This document shows, one piece after another, positions 31,025-40,122 of a DNA stretch of 64,000 nucleotides. The number at the start of each line of letters is the position of its first letter. Position 1 is the stretch's first letter. A program made the position numbers and the translations under genes. The stretch is taken from positions 50,454-114,453 of the forward strand of contig CALMDH010000138.1 in the NCBI GenBank assembly GCA_937862735.1, given 5' to 3'. The stretch comes from M0108 sp937862735. GTDB taxonomy: Bacteria > Pseudomonadota > Gammaproteobacteria > Chromatiales > Chromatiaceae. The notes beneath the pieces are model-generated. The model saw only the letters and a program-made list of their open reading frames with translations. It had not been told where the DNA came from and made no database searches.

Positions 31025-32044
31025 ATGACGGGTAACTCTGCCAACCATTCGCGCGATCCCGCTCCGGAATCTGGACGTCTAGTTCTGGCCGCGCTGACCG
31101 CTCTGGTGCTGAGTCAGGGCTGTAGCAACAGCGGTAGCGACAACGCTCCCCCCTTCTTTGTCAAACTGGAGCCTGTCGAGGGCCAGACGATCCATGCCGG
31201 GGCGGTCTCGCTCAGTTACCGCGCCACGGATCCGGAGGGTGGTGACGTTCTGTACGACGTCCACATCGGTACCAGCGCAAGCGCCCTGCAACCGCTGGCC
31301 AGTCTCACCGCCGAGGAACACGTCGCCAGCGGTCTATTGGCGCCCCGCACGCGCTATTTCTGGAAGGTCGTCGCTACCGACCCGCTCGGTGCCCGGCGAC
31401 AGAGTCCGATCCAGGCCTTCACCACCGGCGACCGGCTCACCGTGATCGATATCGACGGCAACGAGTACGTCACCGTCCAGATCGGCACCCAGGTGTGGAT
31501 GGCGGAAAATCTCAAGACCCGCACCTATCGCAACGGCGAGCCGATTACCAACCTCCCCGACAACCAGGCCTGGGTTGACGACCAGGAAGGGGCCTGGTGC
31601 GAGCACCCCGATCCCGGCTTCGACGAAAGCGCTTACGGCCTCCTGTACAACTGGTACGCCGTCGCCAACCCCAATGGCCTGGCGCCGGAGGGCTGGCATG
31701 TGCCCACGGACGACGAATGGGCGACCCTCATGGACTATCTTGGCGGCGATTCGGTGGCCGGCGGACTGCTCAAGGAGACCGGCTTCGACCACTGGTTCGC
31801 CCCCAACACCGGCGCCAGCAATGGCAGCGGCTTCACCGCCCGTGGCGGCGGTCACCGCGAGACCTGGGATGGCGACTTCGACCTGGCCGGCTACAACGGC
31901 TTCTTCTGGAGCGCCAGCGATATCAGCAGCCATTCCACCAACTTCCGGGGCCTGGGCAATCGCAAGGTCAACGCCGGGCGCTATACCGCCCTCAAGAACG
32001 CCGGCTTCTCCGTGCGCTGCCTGGCGGATGCCGACCAGCCCTGA
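31025..32044 (+). CDS. FISUMP-domain lipoprotein with fibronectin-type module
   Basis: A 339-residue lipoprotein (Cys in Ser-Gln-Gly-Cys-Ser near 33). Residues 45-140 form a fibronectin-III-like module (Ala-Thr-Asp-Pro-Glu-Gly-Gly-Asp-Val-Leu-Tyr; Thr-Arg-Tyr-Phe-Trp-Lys-Val). Residues 145-335 are a FISUMP domain, first described as a major paralogous domain in Fibrobacter: Val-Trp-Met-Ala-Glu-Asn-Leu-Lys-Thr, Gly-Leu-Leu-Tyr-Asn-Trp-Tyr-Ala-Val, Gly-Trp-His-Val-Pro-Thr-Asp-Asp-Glu-Trp and Ser-Val-Arg-Cys. Its molecular role is unknown; surface or adhesive functions are suspected. The start at 31025 gives the signal peptide. A collapsed copy lies just upstream. Confidence 0.82.
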   Translation: MTGNSANHSRDPAPESGRLVLAALTALVLSQGCSNSGSDNAPPFFVKLEPVEGQTIHAGAVSLSYRATDPEGGDVLYDVHIGTSASALQPLASLTAEEHVASGLLAPRTRYFWKVVATDPLGARRQSPIQAFTTGDRLTVIDIDGNEYVTVQIGTQVWMAENLKTRTYRNGEPITNLPDNQAWVDDQEGAWCEHPDPGFDESAYGLLYNWYAVANPNGLAPEGWHVPTDDEWATLMDYLGGDSVAGGLLKETGFDHWFAPNTGASNGSGFTARGGGHRETWDGDFDLAGYNGFFWSASDISSHSTNFRGLGNRKVNAGRYTALKNAGFSVRCLADADQP

Positions 32045-32246
32045 GCCCGAGGGTCAATAGCGCATCCCATATCGTTCGGACCCCTCACGCTCCAGGAAGG
32101 CTTCGAAGGTGCAAGTTGCTGATTCTATGGCTCCCTACTCCTGGCGGGAGAGGGGGGCTGAAAGGTTACATCTCATCAAGTGTTTCAACAAAGGCGATGG
32201 TCACAATGAATCCTGGATGCTCAGTTAATCGTCTGGTGGGGCTGTC

Positions 32247-33803
32247 GTGACGACATTGTTGGACATGCGCGGGATCGTCAAGGCGTTTCCCGGCGTCAAG
32301 GCCCTGGACCGCGTCTCCGTGGCGGTCAGGGAGGGGGAGATCCACGCCCTCTGCGGCGAGAACGGGGCCGGCAAATCGACCCTGATGAAGGTGCTGTCCG
32401 GGGTCTATCCCCATGGCTCCTACGAGGGGGAGATCCTGCTCCACGGCCAGCCGGTGGCCTTCAAGGACATCCGCGCCAGCGAGGCGGCGGGCATCGCGAT
32501 CATCCACCAGGAACTGGCGCTGATCCCCGAGCTATCCATCACCGAGAACCTCTTCCTCGGCCACGAGGTCGCCAGGGGGGGCATCATCGACTGGGCCCAG
32601 GCGCGGGTCCGGGCCGCCAGGCTGATGGAACGGGTGGGCCTGCGCGAGAACCCGGACACCGCCATCAAGCACATCGGCGTGGGCAAGCAGCAGCTCGTCG
32701 AGATCGCCAAGGCCCTGGGCAAGGACGTACGGCTGCTGATCCTCGACGAGCCCACGGCGGCCCTCAACGAGGACGACTCCGCCCATCTGCTGAACCTGTT
32801 GCGGGGCCTGCGCGCCCGGGGCCTGACCTCCATCCTGATCAGCCACAAGCTGAACGAGGTCCTGGCCATCGCCGACGCCGTGACCATCATCCGCGACGGC
32901 CAGTCGATCGAGACCCTGCGCCTGACCGGGCCAGACGCCCAGCCGGTGGACGAGGACCGCCTGATCCGCGGCATGGTCGGGCGCTCCCTGGGTGCACGTT
33001 TTCCCCAACGGACCCCCCGGATCGGCGAGCCCTTTTTCGAGGTGCGTGACTGGACGGTGCGTCACCCTCAGGTTGCCGAGCGCCTGGTCTGCAAGGGGGT
33101 TAGCTTCTTTGTCCGTCGCGGCGAGATCCTGGGCTTCGCCGGGCTCATGGGCGCGGGGCGCACGGAGCTGGCCCGCTCCCTCTTCGGGCGTTCCTATGGA
33201 CTTTACGAAGGAGGACAGATCCTCATGGCGGGGCGTGAGGTCGATCTGCACGACATTGCCACCGCCATTCGTCACCGCCTCGCCTATGTGACCGAGGACC
33301 GCAAGACCCTGGGCCTGAACCTGTTGGACGACATCAAGACCACCATCGTTGCCGCCGACCTGGGGCGGGTCAGCCACCACGGGGTTATCGACCGGCCCCG
33401 GGAAGTGGCGGTGGCGGAGGACTATCGTCAGTCCCTGCGGATCAAGGCCCCCAGCGTCAGCGCCGGGGTCGCTCAGCTCTCCGGTGGCAATCAGCAGAAG
33501 GTCGTTCTCGCCAAGTGGCTGTTCACCGAGCCCGAGCTGCTGATCCTCGACGAGCCGACCCGTGGCATCGACGTTGGTGCCAAGTATGAAATCTATGAGC
33601 TGATCCAGGACCTGGCGGCGGCGGGCAAGGGGGTGATCCTCATCTCCTCGGAACTGCCGGAACTCCTCGGCCTCGCGGATCGTATCTACACCCTGTGCGA
33701 AGGGGCCATCACCGGCGTCCTCGACCGTGCCGAGGCGACCCAGGAGCGCCTGATGCGGCTGATGACCCTCAACCTTGCCACCCCCCGGAACCCCGCCATC
33801 TGA
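32247..33803 (+). CDS. gguA: Sugar ABC transporter ATP-binding protein, GguA/XylG-like
   Basis: A 518-residue protein of two fused nucleotide-binding domains, as in carbohydrate uptake type 2 (CUT2) importers. The first has Walker A GENGAGKS and Walker B LLILDEPT; the second has a degenerate Walker A (GLMGAGRTEL), signature LSGGNQQK and LLILDEPTRGID. It begins with GTG at 32247. The permease/binding-protein gene starts 12 bases after it. The closest well-known set I recall is gguA-gguB-chvE of Agrobacterium and its relatives, which import pentoses and hexoses. Confidence 0.88.
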   Translation: MTTLLDMRGIVKAFPGVKALDRVSVAVREGEIHALCGENGAGKSTLMKVLSGVYPHGSYEGEILLHGQPVAFKDIRASEAAGIAIIHQELALIPELSITENLFLGHEVARGGIIDWAQARVRAARLMERVGLRENPDTAIKHIGVGKQQLVEIAKALGKDVRLLILDEPTAALNEDDSAHLLNLLRGLRARGLTSILISHKLNEVLAIADAVTIIRDGQSIETLRLTGPDAQPVDEDRLIRGMVGRSLGARFPQRTPRIGEPFFEVRDWTVRHPQVAERLVCKGVSFFVRRGEILGFAGLMGAGRTELARSLFGRSYGLYEGGQILMAGREVDLHDIATAIRHRLAYVTEDRKTLGLNLLDDIKTTIVAADLGRVSHHGVIDRPREVAVAEDYRQSLRIKAPSVSAGVAQLSGGNQQKVVLAKWLFTEPELLILDEPTRGIDVGAKYEIYELIQDLAAAGKGVILISSELPELLGLADRIYTLCEGAITGVLDRAEATQERLMRLMTLNLATPRNPAI

Positions 33804-33814
33804 GGCCCCCGCCC

Positions 33815-36454
33815 ATGAACTATCTCAAGGACCTGTTTGGTGGCGACCCCCGCCAGTTCGGTATGGTCTTCGCCCTCGTTGCCCTGGTGACCTTTTTCCA
33901 GGTCCAGACCGAAGGGCTGGTATTGACCTCGGCCAATCTGATGAATCTGCTCAATGGCAACGCCTATATCCTGGTTCTGGCCGTCGGCATGGTTCTGGTG
34001 ATCATCGCTGGCCACATCGACCTGTCGGTAGGCTCCGTGGCCGCCTTCGCCGGTATTGTCCTGGCCCTGGCGATGCGCGACTGGGGGTTGGCGCCCTGGG
34101 CCGCGGTGTTGCTGTGCCTGGGCGTTGGCGCCCTCATTGGTGCCTGGCAGGGCTTCTGGGTGGCCTATGTCGGCATCCCCGCCTTCGTCGTCACCCTGGC
34201 TGGGATGATGCTGTTTCGCGGGGCCAACCAGGCCCTCGGTCACTCCAACACCATCCCCGTGCCCGACGAGATCCAGTACCTGGGCGGGGGGTACCTGCCC
34301 CCCCTCGCCTATGACACGGGCCTGAACGATCCGACCCTGGCCCTCGGCCTGGCCGCCATCCTCTGGCTGGTGCTGGGGACCTGGCGCGGCCGGCGGCGAA
34401 CCCTCCGTCTAGGGGGCGAGGTGCCACCCCTGGGTGCCACGGTCGTCCGGCTGATGGCGCTCAGTGTCGTCATTGCCTGGCTGACCTATCAGTTCGCCAG
34501 CGGCCGGCCGGGGACCTCCTTCCCGATCCCCGGACTGATCCTGGTCAGCCTGGTGATCCTGTACAGCTTTCTCGCCGGGCACACCATCCTCGGCCGCCAC
34601 ATCTATGCCGTGGGCGGCAACAGTCAGGCGGCGCGCCTCTCCGGGGTCGATACCCGCCGCGTCACCTTCCTGGTGATGATGAACATGTCCATCCTCGCCG
34701 CGCTGGCAGGGCTCATGTTCGTCGGCCGTGCCACCGCCTCCGGCCCCTTTGACGGCGTCAGTTGGGAGCTGGACGCCATCTCGGCGGTCTTCATTGGTGG
34801 CGCGGCGGTCTCCGGCGGGGTGGGCACGGTCATCGGTTCGGTGATCGGTGGCCTGGTGATGGCGGTACTGAACAATGGCCTGCAACTCATGGGCGTTGGC
34901 GCTGATCTGACCCAGATCATCAAGGGCCTGGTGCTGCTGCTGGCGGTGGCCTTCGATGTCTACAACAAGACCCAGGGGCGGCCGTCTATCCTGGGGCTCT
35001 TGCTGCGTCAGCGCCCCACGGCGGGGGGTGGCCATGCGCCTGGTACTGGTTCTGCCGCGGGTCCTGCCGCTAGTTCTGTCGCTGGTTCTCCGGCTGGCGC
35101 TGTTGCTGGCACGGGTGTGGGTGCAAGCGCTGTTAGGGGTACTGATGTCGGTTCCGGTCCGAATGGTCAGCCGGGCTCCGATGCCGGGAATCAAAATGCT
35201 CCTCGGTCACCCGGGTCGTCCCCGGTATCCCCAGGCCCGAGGACTAGCAAACGGCTGACGCTGCTGGTCCTGGGGCTGGTGGTGCTGGGGGGCGGGCTCT
35301 GGTACCTCGTCAATGGTGGGCGGCAGGCTACCCCCACGTCACCCGCTGCCCGCGGTGGACTCACCACGGACGGGCAACCCAGCGGTGCCCCCCTCCCTCA
35401 GCAAGCCACGGGTCCCGCTTCCGCCGCGGATTCCGTTTTCGCCGCGCGGCGGCAGGCTGGCGCGAGGCCCGGTTTTCCCCCTAACAGCCTGATCGGCGTC
35501 GCCCTGCCCCAGAAAACCTCGGAGAATTGGGTATTGGCGGAACAACTGTTCCGGGATGGCCTGGCGGCGGCCGGCTTCAAGCTCGACGTCCAGTTCGCCA
35601 ACGGCGGGGTGCCTGAGCAGCAGAATCAGATCCAGACCATGGTGACCAAGGGGGCCAGGGTTCTCATCGTCGGCGCCATCGATGGCTCCCAGCTCGGTGG
35701 TCAGCTGCGGGAGGCCGTGGCGTCCGGGGCGACCGTCATCGCCTACGACCGGCTGCTGACCAACACCCCGGCGGTGGATTACTACGTCGCCTTCGACAAC
35801 TACAAGGTCGGCGTTCTCCAGGGTCAGGCCCTGCTGGAAGGGCTGCGGCAACGCAAGGGGCCACCCCCCTGGAATATCGAACTCTTTGCCGGCTCGCCTG
35901 ATGACGCCAACAGCCAGGTCTTTTTCAATGGTGCTATGAGCGTGCTGCAGCCGCGGATCAGCGATGGCACCCTGGTCGTGCGATCGGGCCAGACGAGCTT
36001 CGCCCAGGCCGCCACCCCAGGCTGGAAGGCCGAAAACGCCCAGCGGCGCATGGACACCCTGCTCGCCGGCACCTACCCCCAGGTCAAACTGGATGGCGTG
36101 CTCTCTCCCAACGATACCCTTGCCCGCGCGGTCTTGACCTCCGTCCGTGCCGCTGGCAAGGACTTGCCGGTGGTCACGGGGCAGGATTCCGAGGTCGAGT
36201 CGGTCAAGTCGATCCTCCGGGGCGAGCAATACTCCACTATCAACAAGGACACTGGCGCCCTGGTCGGGCATGCCATCGCCATGGTGCGGGACCTGCAGCA
36301 GGGCAAGGTCCCGGCGGTGAACGACGACCACAGCTATTTCAACGGGGTCAAGATCGTGCCGGCCTACCTACTGGAACCGCTGATCGTGACCCAGGCCAAT
36401 GTCCGTGAGGCCTATGCCAATGACCCGATCCTGAAGAGTATCGTGAACCCATGA
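33815..36454 (+). CDS. Fused sugar ABC permease and substrate-binding protein (GguB-ChvE-like)
   Basis: An 879-residue fusion in one continuous frame. Residues 1-390 are a CUT2 permease (Gly-His-Ile-Asp-Leu-Ser-Val-Gly near 70; Ala-Val-Gly-Gly-Asn near 265; about ten helices). Residues 397-478 are a Gly/Ala/Ser/Pro linker of biased composition. A single helix (479-501, flanked by Lys-Arg) leads to a periplasmic binding protein domain (about 555-879) with ChvE-like motifs (Asn-Gly-Gly-Val-Pro-Glu-Gln-Gln, Ala-Tyr-Asp-Arg-Leu, Gly-Gln-Asp-Ser-Glu). The even-odd helix count and positive residues before the last helix place the binding domain in the periplasm, tethered to its own permease. The porin gene overlaps its stop (ATGA). 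Confidence 0.87.
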   Translation: MNYLKDLFGGDPRQFGMVFALVALVTFFQVQTEGLVLTSANLMNLLNGNAYILVLAVGMVLVIIAGHIDLSVGSVAAFAGIVLALAMRDWGLAPWAAVLLCLGVGALIGAWQGFWVAYVGIPAFVVTLAGMMLFRGANQALGHSNTIPVPDEIQYLGGGYLPPLAYDTGLNDPTLALGLAAILWLVLGTWRGRRRTLRLGGEVPPLGATVVRLMALSVVIAWLTYQFASGRPGTSFPIPGLILVSLVILYSFLAGHTILGRHIYAVGGNSQAARLSGVDTRRVTFLVMMNMSILAALAGLMFVGRATASGPFDGVSWELDAISAVFIGGAAVSGGVGTVIGSVIGGLVMAVLNNGLQLMGVGADLTQIIKGLVLLLAVAFDVYNKTQGRPSILGLLLRQRPTAGGGHAPGTGSAAGPAASSVAGSPAGAVAGTGVGASAVRGTDVGSGPNGQPGSDAGNQNAPRSPGSSPVSPGPRTSKRLTLLVLGLVVLGGGLWYLVNGGRQATPTSPAARGGLTTDGQPSGAPLPQQATGPASAADSVFAARRQAGARPGFPPNSLIGVALPQKTSENWVLAEQLFRDGLAAAGFKLDVQFANGGVPEQQNQIQTMVTKGARVLIVGAIDGSQLGGQLREAVASGATVIAYDRLLTNTPAVDYYVAFDNYKVGVLQGQALLEGLRQRKGPPPWNIELFAGSPDDANSQVFFNGAMSVLQPRISDGTLVVRSGQTSFAQAATPGWKAENAQRRMDTLLAGTYPQVKLDGVLSPNDTLARAVLTSVRAAGKDLPVVTGQDSEVESVKSILRGEQYSTINKDTGALVGHAIAMVRDLQQGKVPAVNDDHSYFNGVKIVPAYLLEPLIVTQANVREAYANDPILKSIVNP

Positions 36455-37974
36455 CCAGACAGATGCCTACCCTTCCCATCCCTGAAGTCACCGTCGCCGC
36501 GACATCCCGTGATCAAGCTAACTGTCATGAGGGGGGGCACCACACCCCTGAAAATGAAAGCCTTTGCCGTGACTTTCACACTAACTGGCCAGCCACCAGT
36601 CCCCCCAGTACATCCTGGACCGCTTGGCCCCAAGGGATAGCCAGGACACCGTGGAAACCCAGCTCCGGCCCTCTCCTGGCCCTTGGCCGTGATCGGGCGG
36701 CTCCGGCCCTCCTGGCGCTGGCCCTGTTGACGCCGCCAGCCCTGGCCACCGACTTCACTAGCCAGGACTTTCTGACCGGCAACTGGGGCGGGACCCGGGA
36801 TGCCTGGCAGGCCCAGGGCCTGGACTTCCGGCTCAACTACACGGCGGAGCCCCTGGCCAACGTCGCCGGTGGCGAGATCCTGGGTGGCACCTACGCCGAT
36901 AACATCGGCCTGGACCTGCACTTCGACCTCGACAGGCTGCTGGGCGTCCCCCATACCCGCCTGCTGGTCAAGCTCTCCAAGCGCGACGGCACCAGCGTCT
37001 CCCAGCGTTTCATCGCCCCCTCCGCGGGTGGCAACACCTTTACCGCCCAGGAAGTGTTCGGCACCGAGAACTTCAAGGTGGTCAACGTCCAGTTCAATAC
37101 CCGGCTCCTGGAGGACCGTCTGGACCTGGCCTATGGCCGCCTGGTCGCCAATGACGACTTCCTCAGTTCGCCCCTCTACTGCCAGTTCGTCAACAACTCC
37201 TTCTGCGGCAGCCCCAAGGCGGTCTTTTTGCAGAACCCCTTCACCTTTACCGCCTATCCCGTCGCCACCTGGGGCGCCCGCCTGCGCTACGACACCCCGG
37301 GGCGCGACTGGACCCTTCAGGCCGCGATCTACGACGGCGATCCGGAACTCAAGGATGGCGACTTCCTGCTCCCCAGCCAGAACCCCAACGGCACCAACTG
37401 GGGCCTGGGGGACAACGGCGTCACCCTGGCCGGCGAGGTCCATTATCACCATCAGCGGGACAGCGACCCGGGCCTGCCCGGCGTGTACAAGCTGGGCGGC
37501 TTCTATCTGACCGGGGACTACGAGGACCTGTCCGATCCCCTGGGCGGCACCGTCAAGGGCGACGGCATGGTCTGGCTCCTGGCGGAGCAGATGCTGTATC
37601 GCGCGGCCCCGGGCAGCAGCCGCCACCTGTCCGCCTTCGGCTCCCTGGTCTTCAGCCTGACGGACAAGGTCAACAAGATGACCAACTACTTCAACGCCGG
37701 CCTGGTCTATCAGGGCCTCTTCCCGGCCCGCCCACGCGACAAGACCGGCCTTGGCATCACGGCCGGCTGGTACAGCAGCGAGTACAACGACGGCCTCCAG
37801 GCCGTCGGCCTGGCGGAAAAGGATTACGAGGCCGTCGTGGAAATCAATCACCGCTTCGTGCTCGGCCATGGTCTCGCCCTCCAGCCCGACCTCCAGTACA
37901 TCATCCGCCCCGGCGGCACCGGAGATATCGACAATGCCCTGGTGGTCGGCGCCAAGGTGAGCCTGGATTTCTGA
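36451..37974 (+). CDS. oprB: OprB-like carbohydrate-selective porin
   Basis: An outer-membrane beta-barrel of the OprB family: Leu-Thr-Gly-Asn-Trp-Gly-Gly-Thr-Arg at the mature N-terminus is diagnostic, and the protein ends with Phe. It would admit sugars for the ABC importer just upstream. The frame opens with an ATG overlapping the fusion gene's stop, giving 507 residues, but the signal peptide (Ala-Pro-Ala-Leu-Leu-Ala-Leu-Ala-Leu-Leu, then Pro-Ala-Leu-Ala) only begins near residue 75. The 68-nt repeat copy B lies in this extra N-terminal part, so the true start is probably a rare codon near 36670 and the first 220 bases may be leader. Confidence 0.8.
   Translation: MTRQMPTLPIPEVTVAATSRDQANCHEGGHHTPENESLCRDFHTNWPATSPPSTSWTAWPQGIARTPWKPSSGPLLALGRDRAAPALLALALLTPPALATDFTSQDFLTGNWGGTRDAWQAQGLDFRLNYTAEPLANVAGGEILGGTYADNIGLDLHFDLDRLLGVPHTRLLVKLSKRDGTSVSQRFIAPSAGGNTFTAQEVFGTENFKVVNVQFNTRLLEDRLDLAYGRLVANDDFLSSPLYCQFVNNSFCGSPKAVFLQNPFTFTAYPVATWGARLRYDTPGRDWTLQAAIYDGDPELKDGDFLLPSQNPNGTNWGLGDNGVTLAGEVHYHHQRDSDPGLPGVYKLGGFYLTGDYEDLSDPLGGTVKGDGMVWLLAEQMLYRAAPGSSRHLSAFGSLVFSLTDKVNKMTNYFNAGLVYQGLFPARPRDKTGLGITAGWYSSEYNDGLQAVGLAEKDYEAVVEINHRFVLGHGLALQPDLQYIIRPGGTGDIDNALVVGAKVSLDF
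36517..36584 (+). repeat. 68-nt conserved non-coding element, copy B
   Basis: Ungapped partner of 2001-2068 (58 of 68 identical). It lies between the start overlap with the ABC fusion gene and the signal peptide of the OprB-like porin. Its presence suggests this is untranslated or regulatory sequence. The TGAAAG/CTTTCA arm is conserved in both copies; in this copy the GGGGGGG/CCCC arms of the first hairpin differ together from copy A. Confidence 0.6.
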
Positions 37975-38125
37975 CTGGGACGAGGAAAATCCAACAAGTG
38001 ATTGACGATGTCGAAAGAATTAGCTTAGTTCCCAGTTGATGGGATGAAATGGCGGGCTACCCTATGACACACGCCTGCAAGTTGAGAAAGCAATACCAAC
38101 TGCCGAAATTAAGGGGGAAAAATAT

Positions 38126-38710
38126 ATGAACATAAATGCACTGATGATTACTTATCTGATGATTGGTCTCGCGGTTTCATCCCCCCTATTCGGATCAAGC
38201 GAACATCAGAATGTTATCGAGATTGATTCGGATAACGACCCCGAGGTCAATAGCCTGGTCTATTATTGGGACGGTGGCTACAGCATCACCTCTGGTCAGC
38301 CCTGGGACGGGGTTACCACCAATAATGTCTCCACCGATCTTCTTCCCGCCTATCAAATGGATGCCCTGGCGGGTAGACATTCCAGCGGTCCACCCGCCGA
38401 TTTCTTCAACGATCGGGCCAATGGCCTTTTCACCACTACGAATGGCAACAAAGATACCCCTGATGGGATGAATTTCGCCTATACCGGCGTTCTTGAGATC
38501 AACGGCTATGATTACAAGATCGTGATCGGACAGAATGGGTGTGGCACTGATAACTGCTGGTATCTTGCCCCCAATGAGAGCGGTTTCCGGAATTGGGATT
38601 ACAACGAAATCATGACCCCTGATCAACGCTTCTACATACGAGCTTCCGGCAGTAATACCTTTGCCGTGGGCGCCTACTGCTCGGGGGACTGTCCCGGTTC
38701 CGGTAACTGA
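38126..38710 (+). CDS. Small secreted acidic protein, unknown
   Basis: A 194-residue protein with an N-terminal hydrophobic segment (6-24) that is probably a signal peptide. The mature part is acidic, rich in Asn, Asp, Gly and Tyr, with four Cys in Asn-Gly-Cys-Gly-Thr-Asp-Asn-Cys and Tyr-Cys-Ser-Gly-Asp-Cys, likely two disulfides. A strong ribosome-binding site (AGGGGGAA) is 6-13 bases upstream. AT-richer than neighbours, like the other unknown secreted proteins at 26-32 kb. No family is recognised. Confidence 0.65.
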   Translation: MNINALMITYLMIGLAVSSPLFGSSEHQNVIEIDSDNDPEVNSLVYYWDGGYSITSGQPWDGVTTNNVSTDLLPAYQMDALAGRHSSGPPADFFNDRANGLFTTTNGNKDTPDGMNFAYTGVLEINGYDYKIVIGQNGCGTDNCWYLAPNESGFRNWDYNEIMTPDQRFYIRASGSNTFAVGAYCSGDCPGSGN

Positions 38711-38877
38711 GTGAGGTCCCTCTCGATTTCAGTCTGTCCTGAACGGTGGCTTTCCTATTCGCGAAATACGCATGGCGGGTCCGGTGGATTGGAGGAGGCG
38801 TTCCGCGAACCGGCCCTGACTTTCGGGGCCGATCGCCTTATCCTAGCGTCCTCGCTTGCTCGGAGAACCTCGGCGCC

Positions 38878-40107
38878 ATGGTCAAGACCCTTGCCTTCGT
38901 CTTTTCTCTCACCCTGGTGGTTGCGGGCCTCGCCCTGCCTCCCCGGTCCGGCCTGGCGGCGAAGGCCGATCCGGTCCTGGAGGTCTTGTCCCTCACGGAG
39001 GCCAGCCTGGCCTTCGGGCAGGACGCGAAGCTGAGCATCGCCCATCAGGCGGAGCGGCCGATGATCCCGGCCTCCACCATGAAGGTGCTGACGGCCCTCG
39101 CCGCCATCCAGCGCTGGGGGCTCGATCATCGTTTCGCGACGGACACATTTACCGCCGACGGCTGGCTGTGGGTCCAGGGGGCCGATCCCTTCCTGGTGTC
39201 GGAGGAGTTGGAGCGGCTGGTAAGCGGCATCAAGGGGGCCGGGCTGCGGGAGGTGAAGGGTATCGGCCTGGACGATGGGCTCTTTTCCCCCACCCTGCGG
39301 ATCGATGGCCGGTCTTCTAGCGACAATCCCTACGATGCCCCGGTCACCGCCCTCGCCCTGAACTTCAATACCCTCGCCCTGACCAAGGAGGGCGGCAAGG
39401 TGCAAAGCGGCGAGGCCCAGACCCCCCTCACCCCCCTGGGGCGGGAACTGGCCGCCGGGCTGGGGACCGGCAAGCACCGCATCAACCTCAAGGATCGCTC
39501 CACCGCCTTGCGCTATTTTGGTGAGGTGCTGGTGGCCAAACTGGCGGATGCGGGGATCAAGGTCGCCGGCGAGGTCCGGATCGGTCAGGTGCCCGCCGGC
39601 GCCCGCCGGCTCCACCGGCATGAAAACAGCCGCACCCTGCGTGAGGTCCTGGCGCCGATGCTGGAGTATTCCAACAATTTTATCGCCAATTACCTGTTCG
39701 TGCGCCTCGGCGGACAGGAGGGCGAGCGGGGGCTGGACATGGCCGGGGCCCAGCAGGCGGCCCGGCGGTGGGTGGAGAAGAACTTTGGCTGGCGGGATTA
39801 CCGGATCGAGGATGGGGCGGGCCTCTCCCGGGCCAATCGCCTCAGCGCCCGCCAGTTGCTGGAAGCGATCAAGGCCTTCGCGCCGTACCGCGATCTGCTC
39901 CCCGCCCAGGAGGGGTTGGCGCGGGCCAAGACCGGCACCCTCACCGGGGTCAGCACCTATGCCGGCTTCGTGCGTCGTCAAGGGGTGTGGCAGCCCTTCA
40001 GTCTCATGATCAATCAGGCGGTACCCTATAATCTGCGCCTGGAGGTCGCTGAAACCCTGGCAAGGGCCCCCGATATCTCCCGCTATTGTCCAGGGTCCAA
40101 GTGCTGA
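38878..40107 (+). CDS. dacB: D-alanyl-D-alanine carboxypeptidase, PBP4 (S13) family
   Basis: A 409-residue exported penicillin-binding protein. Signal peptide to about residue 28; catalytic Ser-x-x-Lys in PASTMK (near 65), Ser-x-Asn in YSNN (near 263) and Lys-Thr-Gly in AKTGTLTG (near 350). It trims pentapeptides and cleaves cross-links in periplasmic peptidoglycan. The long insertion between the first two motifs is typical of this class, here shorter than in E. coli DacB (477 residues). The start at 38878 was chosen because it directly precedes the signal peptide. Confidence 0.87.
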   Translation: MVKTLAFVFSLTLVVAGLALPPRSGLAAKADPVLEVLSLTEASLAFGQDAKLSIAHQAERPMIPASTMKVLTALAAIQRWGLDHRFATDTFTADGWLWVQGADPFLVSEELERLVSGIKGAGLREVKGIGLDDGLFSPTLRIDGRSSSDNPYDAPVTALALNFNTLALTKEGGKVQSGEAQTPLTPLGRELAAGLGTGKHRINLKDRSTALRYFGEVLVAKLADAGIKVAGEVRIGQVPAGARRLHRHENSRTLREVLAPMLEYSNNFIANYLFVRLGGQEGERGLDMAGAQQAARRWVEKNFGWRDYRIEDGAGLSRANRLSARQLLEAIKAFAPYRDLLPAQEGLARAKTGTLTGVSTYAGFVRRQGVWQPFSLMINQAVPYNLRLEVAETLARAPDISRYCPGSKC

Positions 40108-40122
40108 ACTACCCCAAGCCCC

